Shown here one piece after another: positions 24,392 to 31,980 of a DNA stretch of 33,863 nt. A program made the position numbers and the translations under genes. The DNA comes from Leptospira biflexa (GTDB lineage: Bacteria > Spirochaetota > UBA4802 > UB4802), in the NCBI GenBank assembly GCA_020721905.1, contig DYLU01000034.1:1-33863 (forward strand), in the 5' to 3' direction. Each line of letters begins with the position of its first letter. The first letter of the stretch is position 1. The notes under the pieces were generated by a model, which was not told where the DNA came from, did no database searches, and saw only the letters and a program-made list of their open reading frames with translations.

Positions 24392-25539
24392 TGGAATTTG
24401 GGTTCAGTGAGGAGCAGCTCTTATTCAGGGATACAATATATAAATATGCAAAAAATGAAATTGTTCCCCTGTGTGAAGAAGCTGATTTAAAATCAGAGTT
24501 TTCATTTGAAATCTGGAAAAAATTAGGACAAATGGGGCTTTTGGGTTTGCCTTTCCCTGAAGAATATGGTGGTCAGGGAGCCGATGTAGTAACATGTTGC
24601 CTTGCTGGTGAAGCGTTAGGTCATGCTGGTGTTGATAGTGGACATATGCTGGCACTGGGGGCACATACCTATTTATGTACTGATACGTTGTTTAAACATG
24701 GTAATGAAGAACAGAAGAAGAAATACGTGCCAAAATTAGCCAGCGGTGAATGGATTGGATGTATGGGTCTTACTGAGCCAGGTGCAGGTTCAGATGCGGC
24801 ATCCCTGCAAACAACTGCAGTTAAAAAGGGCGATAGATGGATATTAAATGGTTCAAAGACATTCATCACAAATGCACCTGTTGCAAATGTTTGCGTTGTA
24901 TATGCCACAGTGGATAAATCAAAAAAACATGCCGGAATATCAGCATTCATTGTTGAAAAGGATTTCAAAGGTTTTTCCACGGGCAATCCATTCCATAAAA
25001 TGGGTGTCAGAGCATCAACCACCTCAGAAGTGTTCTTTGAAGATTGTGAAGTTCCTGAAGAAAACGTGCTGGGAAATATTGGCGAAGGTTTTATGTATGC
25101 ACACCAGACACTTGAGTGGGATCGAAGTGCATTACTTGCACCATTTGTTGGGGCAATGCAGTTCATGATAGAGCAGTGTGCAAAATATGCATGCGAGCGT
25201 GTACAATTTGATAAACCCATTAAAAGTTTTCAGGCAATTCAGCATAAATTGGCTGATATGAAGGTGGTGCTTGAAGCAGCACGGCTGGCAGTATATCGGG
25301 TTGCTTCGCTGAAAGATGCAGGATACCCAATTAATCATCTTCAGGCATCCATTGCAAAAGCATTTGTTGGTGACTGGGGATTTAAGATTGCATCGGAAGC
25401 CGTTCAGATATTTGGCGGGTATGGGTATATTCATGATTATCCTGTGGAACGGATGCTCCGTGATGCAAAATTGGCTCAGATAGGTGGCGGAACTTCTGAG
25501 GTTCAGCGATTGATTATATCCCGATTGCTGGCATTATAA
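24391..25539 (+). CDS. Acyl-CoA dehydrogenase, first of a pair (non-canonical catalytic base)
   Basis: FAD-dependent oxidation of an acyl-CoA to the 2-enoyl-CoA. 382 residues from ATG 24391 (six bases after AAGGAGG; 24388 is also possible). Landmarks: CMGLTEPGAGSDAA (124-137), [34 protein letters not shown]. The catalytic glutamate of medium-chain enzymes (in YEGT) is G366 here (IGGGTSE). As in isovaleryl- and long-chain enzymes, the base may come from the helix bearing LEWDR (E242/D244). Alternatively the subunit is inactive and pairs with the second ACAD, as in the ChsE1-ChsE2 type heterotetramers of steroid degradation. Confidence 0.92.
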   Translation: MEFGFSEEQLLFRDTIYKYAKNEIVPLCEEADLKSEFSFEIWKKLGQMGLLGLPFPEEYGGQGADVVTCCLAGEALGHAGVDSGHMLALGAHTYLCTDTLFKHGNEEQKKKYVPKLASGEWIGCMGLTEPGAGSDAASLQTTAVKKGDRWILNGSKTFITNAPVANVCVVYATVDKSKKHAGISAFIVEKDFKGFSTGNPFHKMGVRASTTSEVFFEDCEVPEENVLGNIGEGFMYAHQTLEWDRSALLAPFVGAMQFMIEQCAKYACERVQFDKPIKSFQAIQHKLADMKVVLEAARLAVYRVASLKDAGYPINHLQASIAKAFVGDWGFKIASEAVQIFGGYGYIHDYPVERMLRDAKLAQIGGGTSEVQRLIISRLLAL

Positions 25540-25565
25540 TCTGGTTGCAAAGCAGGAGGTAAAAA

Positions 25566-26735
25566 ATGAATTATGAATTAAATGATATACAGAAATCAAT
25601 AAAGGATAACTTTAAAAAGTTCTGTGAAAATGAAATAAAGCCACATGCAGCATTGCTTGATATTGGTGATGAAAAATCTGTTGAGATTTTGAAGAAGAAT
25701 ATTAAGAAATTGGGTGATTTAGGTTATTTAGGCATGATTCATGAGGAAGAATATGGAGGCACCAATCAGGACTTAATTAATTTTGCCATTGCAGGTGAAG
25801 AAGTTGCAAGAGCCTGTGCAGCTACATTCCTTTCAGCAGGTGCCAGCTATGGTTTATGCGGTATGCCTATACGGCTTTTTGGATCTAAAAAGCAAAAGGA
25901 AAAATATTTACCCGGGATTATTTCAGGTGATATAATTGGCAGCTTTGGTTTAACTGAGCCACAGGCTGGTTCAGACGCGGTTGCTATAGCCACAACTGCA
26001 AAAAAGAAAGGCAATAAGTGGATTTTAAACGGCACCAAAACATTCATTACCAATGCTCCTATTGCTGATGTGTGCCTGGTGATGGCATATAACGATAAGG
26101 ACGCAGGACCTGCAAATGGAGTTACAGCATTTCTTGTTGATAAAGGGACACCCGGATTTTCAACGGGGAAACCGTTTGAAAAGTTAGGATACCGTGGCTC
26201 GCCAACATCTGAAGTATTCTTAGAGGATTGTGAAATTGATGACGATGCAGTGTTGGGTGAGGTAGGCAAGGGCTTTATTCAGGCAATGCAGACACTGGAG
26301 TTTGGAAGGATTGGCATGGCAACAGTTTCATTAGGTGTTGCAATGGCATGCATGGAGGAGGCTGTAAAATATTCAACTGAACGTAAAGCTTTTGGCAAGC
26401 CAATAAACAGGTTTCAGGAAATTTCATTTAAACTGGCTGATATGATGATACTTACTGATCTTTCACGGCTTTTGATTTATAAAGCTGCATGGGCAAAGCA
26501 AACAAATAATCCTGAAGCAGCGGTATTGGCTTCGTGTGCCAAACTATTTGCAAGCGAAGCAGCAACACAGATTTCAAGCTGGGCATTGCAGATACATGGC
26601 GGCTATGGATATATTAAAGATTTTCCTGTTGAGCGTCTGTATCGTGATGCAAAGCTGGGTGAGATAGGCGAGGGAACATCTGAAATTCAGAGGGTACTCA
26701 TTGCCCGTGATCTGTTGCATAAATATGGAAGTTGA
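25566..26735 (+). CDS. Acyl-CoA dehydrogenase, second of a pair
   Basis: A 389-residue acyl-CoA dehydrogenase starting after AGGAGGTAAAAA. Landmarks: [14 protein letters not shown] (127-140), [34 protein letters not shown] and [10 protein letters not shown] with the canonical catalytic glutamate at E369. The helix position used by isovaleryl-type enzymes reads LEFGR, so there is no alternative base. It is adjacent to the first ACAD and clearly diverged from it; either they act on different chain lengths or they form a hetero-oligomer with one type of active site. Electrons would pass to an electron-transfer flavoprotein, not encoded here. Confidence 0.93.
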   Translation: MNYELNDIQKSIKDNFKKFCENEIKPHAALLDIGDEKSVEILKKNIKKLGDLGYLGMIHEEEYGGTNQDLINFAIAGEEVARACAATFLSAGASYGLCGMPIRLFGSKKQKEKYLPGIISGDIIGSFGLTEPQAGSDAVAIATTAKKKGNKWILNGTKTFITNAPIADVCLVMAYNDKDAGPANGVTAFLVDKGTPGFSTGKPFEKLGYRGSPTSEVFLEDCEIDDDAVLGEVGKGFIQAMQTLEFGRIGMATVSLGVAMACMEEAVKYSTERKAFGKPINRFQEISFKLADMMILTDLSRLLIYKAAWAKQTNNPEAAVLASCAKLFASEAATQISSWALQIHGGYGYIKDFPVERLYRDAKLGEIGEGTSEIQRVLIARDLLHKYGS

Positions 26736-26752
26736 TATGAGGAGGTGAACCT

Positions 26753-27190
26753 ATGGCTATTGACAAAAAATATATTGGCAAAACGTGGCCAACGATGGTC
26801 TATGAGGTTGGCAAAGAAAAGGTTAAAGAATTTGCAAAAGCTATTAAAAGCACCAACCCGTATTTTTTAGATGATGAGTTTGCCGCACAATCAAAGTACG
26901 GGACAATTGTTGCTCCTCCAACGTTTGCGGTAGTTTTTGGAGCCAAACTCATTGAACCAATATTTTTTGATAATGAACTCAACCTTAATTTAGCAATGCT
27001 GGTACATGGTGAGCAGGAGTTCGAATTTTACAATGTGGTAAAATCGGGTGATGTACTGTATTCGGATGCAAAAATAGTAAATATTGAAAATAAGGAAAAA
27101 TTGGATGTGATTGCAATTGAAATTATGACAAGAAATCAGGAAACAAAAGATGTATGTAAAGGAATTTATACTTTTGTGGTGAGGAAATAG
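26753..27190 (+). CDS. MaoC-like dehydratase, non-catalytic subunit (FAS1-like/HadA type)
   Basis: A 145-residue hot-dog-fold protein of the N-terminal MaoC group (HadA, or the N-terminal half of ChsH2-type proteins). The start YIGKTWPTMVYEVGKEKVKE is typical. The catalytic Asp-His motif of R-specific hydratases is absent (NPYFLDDEFA at that place), while APPTFAVVFG and FEFYNVVKSGDVL are conserved family features. It is expected to pair with the following gene, which carries the active site. It starts at 26753 after GAGGAGGTGAACCT; two bases separate it from the next ATG. Confidence 0.85.
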   Translation: MAIDKKYIGKTWPTMVYEVGKEKVKEFAKAIKSTNPYFLDDEFAAQSKYGTIVAPPTFAVVFGAKLIEPIFFDNELNLNLAMLVHGEQEFEFYNVVKSGDVLYSDAKIVNIENKEKLDVIAIEIMTRNQETKDVCKGIYTFVVRK

Positions 27191-27192
27191 CT

Positions 27193-27600
27193 ATGAAAAT
27201 AATGGATTCACACAAAACCACAAGTGTTGGCGATAGCTTCAGGGTAAATATGCAAGTTGATAAATACAGAGCCATCTACTATGCAGGTGCATCAGGAGAT
27301 TTTAATCCCATTCATATTGATGCTGAGTTTGGGAAAATGGTTGGATTGGGCGGTGCCATATTGCAGGGTTTATGTACATTGGGCTTTACCGCTGATGCAA
27401 TTACAACGTGGGTAAGTGATCCTGGACGATTAAAGAAGTTAAAATGCAGATTTTCATCCCCGGTGCGTATGGGTGATACCCTGACTATTGAAGGAACGGT
27501 AACATCAATACAGCAGGAAAGAGCAGCACTTGCTGTTTTAGTAAAAAATCAGGATGGCATTGAAGTATTAACAAAGGTTCATACTGAAGTAGAAGTGTAG
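27193..27600 (+). CDS. MaoC-like (R)-specific enoyl-CoA hydratase, catalytic subunit
   Basis: A 135-residue hot-dog protein with the hydratase-2 motif SGDFNPIHIDAEF (Asp and His of the catalytic dyad) followed by GLGGAILQGLCTLGF. With the previous gene it should form a heterodimer like HadAB or ChsH1-ChsH2, hydrating an enoyl-CoA too bulky for a homodimer. The short gap and GAGGAAATAGCT before the ATG fit co-translation. It is the last gene of the cluster; a strong hairpin follows 36 bases after the stop. Confidence 0.9.
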   Translation: MKIMDSHKTTSVGDSFRVNMQVDKYRAIYYAGASGDFNPIHIDAEFGKMVGLGGAILQGLCTLGFTADAITTWVSDPGRLKKLKCRFSSPVRMGDTLTIEGTVTSIQQERAALAVLVKNQDGIEVLTKVHTEVEV

Positions 27601-27636
27601 AGTACAATTGGACATTTTTTTTAAGTTAAATCTTAA

Positions 27637-27668
27637 CTGCAGGTGCAATTGGCAAATTGTGCCTGCAG
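27637..27668. terminator. Hairpin between convergent genes (possible bidirectional terminator)
   Basis: CTGCAGGTGCAATT (27637-27650) pairs with AATTGTGCCTGCAG (27655-27668): 14 pairs including two G-T wobbles and a four-base loop. It lies between the stop of the MaoC gene and the end of the sulfatase-like gene on the other strand. There is no T run on either side, so termination may need a factor. Confidence 0.6.
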
Positions 27669-27684
27669 AATGTATCAGTTATAC

Positions 27685-29832
27685 CTACTCAACAGGCATA
27701 AGATAATTATTATATATTTTTATCTTGCTATTATTGATAAACAGTGTAAATAGCTTTTGTTTCATATTGTTTGCCTGCGGTGATGTTGTATATATATTGT
27801 TTCGCTCTTCTGGGTCTGTGGATATATTATACAATTCATATTCTATACCATAATGTGTTGGCATATAAATAAGCTTTAGATTATTGGCAATGATACTGCG
27901 GTGTTTTGCAGTAGTTATCAGATTGTCGTAGTATGGTGTTATTGTGATCTCATCATGGTAATCAAAGTCAATGGCAGATATACCGGTTATATCGGGATAC
28001 ATTATTCGTTTTTTCTGGAAGAAAAAATTACCAGTATTATCAAACCATATACCAGTTTCACAATAAGCATCAAATGTGCGATTGTGGTTTTTAAAAAGAG
28101 ATGTTCCATCAAAGGATTGTGGTTTCTGTATATTTAACAGATCAAGAATTGCGGGTGCAATATCAATTGCACTTCTGACATGTGTGTATTCCTGGTGCGG
28201 GATGCCGGGACCAGCAAAAATACAGGGTATTACCAGGCTAAATTTCCCACGGAGATGCTCACCATGCCCCATCCCGTATTCATGCTCATAGAGGTTTTCT
28301 CCATGATCGGATACAATAATTATAATGGTATTATCGTAAAGCTTTTTATCTTTGAGGTACTGAATGATGGTGCCCACAGCTTCATCAAATGCATACAGGC
28401 ATCCATCGTAGAGAGCACGAATATATTCAATCTCCTGTAATGAAGGCTCATATTCTGATGCAATGCCGTTGCTATCCAGGGAAACCACTCTGTTTTTTGA
28501 ATATTTAAAAGGGCCACTGTATGAAGTATCCGTAAAATAGTTGTAATATGGATAACAGGCAGGGTAAGGAAAATGCGTAATTGAAAAAAATGTTGTGATG
28601 AAAAATGGTTTTTTTGCATGAATACTTTTGCTGATTTCAGATTTAATGTCATCTATAACAAACTGTGGGTCAGCAAATTCAGCAAATTCCCGTATTTCGG
28701 GAAAAAGTGCAAAGCCAATTTTATTTGTTAAAAATGGCAATAGAAATATATGGTTTTTAAGAATTATCTGTTTTATCATGACACGCATGTTAAACGTTGG
28801 TGCTTTCACAGTGTCAAAGCCTAAGTTAATGCGGGGGAAAATATCGGCTGCAAAATCTCCAACCACACTTGTGTAATAACCGTATTCTTTTACTACGGAT
28901 GCCAGTGTAACAAATTTCCTGTTTCGTGAACGTGCCGTTGGGAACATATGGCCAATACCGTGGCGGGTGGGAAGTTGTGATGTTAAAATACTTACCCAGG
29001 AAGGGAAGGTTCGTGGTACCACAGTATAAACGCTGGTAAAGGTGGTTCCTTGTGTCATCAATGTGTCTATATGTGGTGTGGTTTTACGGTGATAACCAAA
29101 TCCGCTGAAATGGTCAGGGCGCAATGCATCGGAAGCTAAAATAATAATATTGGGCTTTTCTTGTGCGGTTTTATATGAGATAGTTCCTGTAACAGTAACT
29201 ATCAGTCCAATAACAACTATAAAAAGAGCTGTTGCAAAGAATTTCCATCTGGTAAACAGGATAATCAGAATGTCGATGATGTCATTTCTATGTTTTGCTA
29301 AAAAATTAAATGTAGGGAGTACCATAGTTACTGTAAATGGAGCAAGAATGAATATTTGTATTATTACAATTAAAACTGGTGAAAGGTTATTGGTAAGAGC
29401 TATCTGCAAATAGTTATATATAGCATTTTTATTGAATATGGTTTCCTGATATAATTGTGGATATAATACAATACTTTTGCAAAGCTCTAGGAAAATAATA
29501 GCAAATGTTAAGATTGCTGTAGAATAAAAGATATGTTTATCATTAACAGTTTTATTAAGGAGTCTTAAAACCTGCCTTATACCGCGGCTAAAGAAAATAC
29601 TCAATATAATCCCTAAACAGGAGTAAACAAATATTATTTTTAAAAAGTATAATACTATTAAAAACTTGTAACGATAGATGATAAAATGTACAACGTTACT
29701 ACTGGTATTACCCATATATGAAAATGACATATTGAATATGATAGCATAAAGAAATACAACACCAGATACCAACAATCCCGGTAAGTATATATTTTTATAT
29801 GATATTAATTTCTTTTTTCTGCTTTTAACCAT
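27685..29832 (-). CDS. Membrane-anchored sulfatase/alkaline-phosphatase superfamily protein
   Basis: A large inner-membrane protein (715 residues from ATG 29832). About five transmembrane helices fill the first 215 residues; an extracytoplasmic catalytic domain follows (NIIILASDALRPDHFSGFGY with metal ligand D255 in the numbering from 29892; DHGEN at about 529-533). The place of the sulfatase C-x-P-x-R formylglycine motif reads TFPSW (T295-W299), so the enzyme cannot be a classical sulfatase. A threonine nucleophile, as in lipoteichoic acid synthases or phosphoethanolamine transferases, is more likely. Start 29832 (or 29835) is preferred over 29892 because GAGGA lies just before it. It stands alone, convergent to the degradation cluster. 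Confidence 0.83.
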   Translation of the reverse strand: MVKSRKKKLISYKNIYLPGLLVSGVVFLYAIIFNMSFSYMGNTSSNVVHFIIYRYKFLIVLYFLKIIFVYSCLGIILSIFFSRGIRQVLRLLNKTVNDKHIFYSTAILTFAIIFLELCKSIVLYPQLYQETIFNKNAIYNYLQIALTNNLSPVLIVIIQIFILAPFTVTMVLPTFNFLAKHRNDIIDILIILFTRWKFFATALFIVVIGLIVTVTGTISYKTAQEKPNIIILASDALRPDHFSGFGYHRKTTPHIDTLMTQGTTFTSVYTVVPRTFPSWVSILTSQLPTRHGIGHMFPTARSRNRKFVTLASVVKEYGYYTSVVGDFAADIFPRINLGFDTVKAPTFNMRVMIKQIILKNHIFLLPFLTNKIGFALFPEIREFAEFADPQFVIDDIKSEISKSIHAKKPFFITTFFSITHFPYPACYPYYNYFTDTSYSGPFKYSKNRVVSLDSNGIASEYEPSLQEIEYIRALYDGCLYAFDEAVGTIIQYLKDKKLYDNTIIIIVSDHGENLYEHEYGMGHGEHLRGKFSLVIPCIFAGPGIPHQEYTHVRSAIDIAPAILDLLNIQKPQSFDGTSLFKNHNRTFDAYCETGIWFDNTGNFFFQKKRIMYPDITGISAIDFDYHDEITITPYYDNLITTAKHRSIIANNLKLIYMPTHYGIEYELYNISTDPEERNNIYTTSPQANNMKQKLFTLFINNSKIKIYNNYLMPVE

Positions 29833-29892
29833 CATAGTCCTCAAGCAATAGAATTGTATATGCTTAAAACGTTGTTTAATTAGTGATATCAT

Positions 29893-30193
29893 ATATCAAG
29901 TAAAAAAATAAAATACATATAGATATTTAATCGCTGTGTTTCATGTATATCAGGTTATGGATTTTTAAGGAATATATTGAATTTAAGTTAAATAATCAAA
30001 ATGTACTACATTGTATGAGGGATGCTATATAAAAACGGTCATTAAGTGAATTTCTTAACCATACTATAAAATAATGCGATCATGTATATACAATTTTGCC
30101 ACCATTAGAGGCACAATCACTCAATGACCGCGAAGAAATTTGTATCATAACAACCTGTTGGACAATTCCATACACATTGTTATGTACAAAATT
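29893..30193. other. Intergenic region with a 95-bp inverted-repeat element
   Basis: This roughly 300-base gap lies between the sulfatase-like gene start and the rubrerythrin gene end. It is AT-rich, has no credible ORF, and holds the inverted repeat listed at 30036-30130. It should also contain the sulfatase-like gene's promoter, but no convincing -35/-10 pair was found. Confidence 0.5.
30036..30130. repeat. 95-bp element bounded by 14-bp inverted repeats
   Basis: CGGTCATTAAGTGA (30036-30049) and TCACTCAATGACCG (30117-30130) are inverted copies matching at 13 of 14 positions. Inside is a small TGCC/GGCA hairpin (about 30098-30114). No target-site duplication is evident. It could be a MITE-like remnant, a structured RNA, or an extended terminator after the rubrerythrin gene. 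Confidence 0.5.
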
Positions 30194-30772
30194 TTAATAG
30201 TTATCACACAGGAGCTCAAAGTAGCTTTTCGGATGCAGACATGTTGGGCATTTTTCAGGTGCAGATTCACCTTCATGAATATAACCACAATTGCGGCATT
30301 TCCACCGTACTTTCTTATCCTTCCTGAATACCTTGCCATCCTGAATGTTTTTCATTAAATCAAGATAGCGCTGTTCATGGTGTTTTTCAACTTCAGCAAC
30401 CTTTCTGAAAAGAAAAGCTATTTCAGGGAAACCTTCCTCTTCAGCAATTTTTGCCGCTTCAGGATACAGTTTTGTGTGCTCTTCATTTTCGCCTGCTGCT
30501 GCGGCTTTCAGGTTTTCCACAGTGGTGCCAATTACTCCAGCGGGGTAACTGGCCTGTATCTCAACCATGCCGCCTTCAAGAAAGCTAAAAAAACGTTTGG
30601 CATGTTCCTTTTCGTTCAGAGCAGTTTCCTGAAAGATAGCGGCTATCTGCTCATAGCCTTCCTTTTTGGCAACGGATGCAAAATAGTCATAACGTGTACG
30701 TGCCTGAGATTCACCTGCAAATGCTGCCAGTAAATTTTTTAAAGTTTTTGTGCCTTTTACACTTTTTGCCAT
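30194..30772 (-). CDS. rbr: Rubrerythrin
   Basis: Cytoplasmic non-haem iron peroxidase that reduces hydrogen peroxide in anaerobes. A 192-residue protein with an N-terminal ferritin-like diiron domain (E21, E54, H57, E95, E98, E128, H131 as likely ligands in [23 protein letters not shown] and [10 protein letters not shown]) and a C-terminal rubredoxin domain with C159-C162 and C175-C178 (CRNCGY, CPTCLHP). GGAGG lies just upstream of the ATG. It is probably co-transcribed with the ferritin gene, 27 bases upstream in transcript order, as part of the oxygen-defence group. Confidence 0.96.
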   Translation of the reverse strand: MAKSVKGTKTLKNLLAAFAGESQARTRYDYFASVAKKEGYEQIAAIFQETALNEKEHAKRFFSFLEGGMVEIQASYPAGVIGTTVENLKAAAAGENEEHTKLYPEAAKIAEEEGFPEIAFLFRKVAEVEKHHEQRYLDLMKNIQDGKVFRKDKKVRWKCRNCGYIHEGESAPEKCPTCLHPKSYFELLCDNY

Positions 30773-30799
30773 AAAACTACCTCCAACAAAAATATTTAA

Positions 30800-31216
30800 T
30801 TATTCAGAACCGCGTTTTCCCAGTATCTTGTCATACTGCAGGATTCCGTTAACAGAATCTTTTACCATCTTTATATGCTCAAGTATGCTGCTTGCATTTG
30901 CTTCTTCTTCTACCTGCTCTTTAATAAACCAGTGCAGCATAACCTCAGTAGCATAATCCTTTTCCTGGCGGGCTATATCAGCTAAATTATAAATGAGCGA
31001 TGTCACATGCTGCTCATGTGCATAGACAGCCTCAAATGCATCTAATGGGGATTTCCATTCAGTTTGTGGTTTTTGAATTGTATCTAATACTACACGGCCT
31101 CCGCGTTCAACGATGTAATGATATAGCTTCATTGCATGCTGTTTTTCTTCTTCAGCTTGCAATTCCATCCATCTGGCAAAACCTGATAGATTGGTTGATT
31201 CAAAATATGCCGCCAT
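30800..31216 (-). CDS. Ferritin, gene interrupted by an in-frame stop near its 5' end
   Basis: Non-haem ferritin (FtnA/Ftn type) for iron storage. The open part encodes 138 residues from an internal ATG: FESTNLSGFARWMELQAEEE, HEQHVTSLIYNLAD, MLHWFIKEQVEEEA. Complete ferritins are about 165 residues long. The missing 27 codons are present upstream in the same frame (31297-31217), with a ribosome binding site AGGAGG, but carry a TAA at codon 14 (31258-31256), where related ferritins have Gln (CAA). A product starting at 31216 would lack the beginning of helix A with its ferroxidase glutamate, and this ATG has no ribosome binding site. The gene is thus probably impaired unless the stop is a sequencing error or is read through. 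Confidence 0.85.
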   Translation of the reverse strand: MAAYFESTNLSGFARWMELQAEEEKQHAMKLYHYIVERGGRVVLDTIQKPQTEWKSPLDAFEAVYAHEQHVTSLIYNLADIARQEKDYATEVMLHWFIKEQVEEEANASSILEHIKMVKDSVNGILQYDKILGKRGSE

Positions 31217-31297
31217 AGATAAATACAGATATGCTGAATATAACTCAGCATTAATTTACTTATTGAGTGCCTCTTCCATCTTTTTAGACAGTACCAT
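31217..31297 (-). other. Detached 5' part of the ferritin gene, with in-frame TAA
   Basis: Read on the - strand from ATG 31297 it gives MVLSKKMEEALNK, stop, INAELYSAYLYLS, then continues without frame change into the ferritin ORF. AGGAGG stands at 31313-31308. The residues on both sides of the stop are typical ferritin helix A, including the glutamate of NAELYSAY. Confidence 0.85.
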
Positions 31298-31360
31298 ATA
31301 ATAATGTCCTCCTCTATAAAAAATTGTTAAAGCATATAGTCATTTTGAACAAACTTTATA

Positions 31361-31379
31361 TCAGGATATCATATCCTGA
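31361..31379. promoter_or_regulatory. Perfect 19-bp palindrome upstream of the ferritin gene
   Basis: TCAGGATATCATATCCTGA has two perfect 9-base halves around a single central base. It lies 63 bases before the ferritin start at 31297. On the - strand a possible -10 (TATAAA) overlaps or follows its edge, so a bound regulator would block transcription. It does not match the usual Fur or PerR box, and the regulator is unknown. Confidence 0.6.
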
Positions 31380-31562
31380 CACGGCATTTCACATCCTCAA
31401 ATTGTTAGAATGCAAAAAAATCTTTTGAAAGTCATTTTAAGCTGCTATAGCATAGAAGAATTTCTCTTTACCACATACAAATTTTCTTTTTGCCCAAAAT
31501 GACAATGAAAAAATTTATCATTGCAATGGCAAAAAAGTTCATTGCACTTTATAGTAGCCTGG

Positions 31563-31940
31563 CTATGCCTTCCACAATCCATGTAAATTACAATATTCAC
31601 GTACTGTGAAGCTTCCCGCATCAACTTTAAATACTGCTACTGGTTTTTCGCCCGGTTTTAAAAATTGGCGGTATGCTTTGCCATTTGCAATGAGCTGTAT
31701 CCATTCAATGTAATGTTTTTCTTCCATGGGATGTTCAACAGTGCCTACCTGTACCTTTATGCCTTCAGCAGTTTTTTCAATGGCTGGTACATGTTTTTCT
31801 TTTGAAGCATCCACTGTGTTTTCAACCTGCAATTTCATGGGCTGTCCACAGCAAACAAGTTCTCCTTTGCCTTCATGAAGCACTTCAACAATATTGCCAC
31901 AAATTTCACATTTATACACTTCAAGTTGTTTTGTAGCCAT
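31563..31940 (-). CDS. dfx: Desulfoferrodoxin (superoxide reductase)
   Basis: Reduces superoxide to hydrogen peroxide in the cytoplasm of anaerobes without making oxygen. A 125-residue, two-domain (class I) protein. The desulforedoxin-type FeCys4 site is C11, C14, C30, C31 (CEICG, CCGQPM). The catalytic FeHis4Cys site is H50, H70, H76, C117 and H120 ([26 protein letters not shown]). The ribosome binding site GGAGG precedes the ATG. It lies 40 bases after cydB in transcript order and before the ferritin and rubrerythrin genes, which would handle the peroxide and iron. Confidence 0.96.
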   Translation of the reverse strand: MATKQLEVYKCEICGNIVEVLHEGKGELVCCGQPMKLQVENTVDASKEKHVPAIEKTAEGIKVQVGTVEHPMEEKHYIEWIQLIANGKAYRQFLKPGEKPVAVFKVDAGSFTVREYCNLHGLWKA

Positions 31941-31980
31941 GATTTAATCCTCCTTATTTTTAATAAAATTTTTGCAAGCG

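Noticed and set aside
24669-25220. A 183-codon antisense open frame inside the first acyl-CoA dehydrogenase gene
   Set aside because: Shadow of the ACAD reading frame; composition and motifs support only the + strand gene.
31487-31535. Nested inverted repeats (TTTTTGCC/GGCAAAAA and CAATGA/TCATTG) as the desulfoferrodoxin terminator
   Set aside because: The arms are short and interrupted and no T run follows on the - strand, so a terminator call is not supported.
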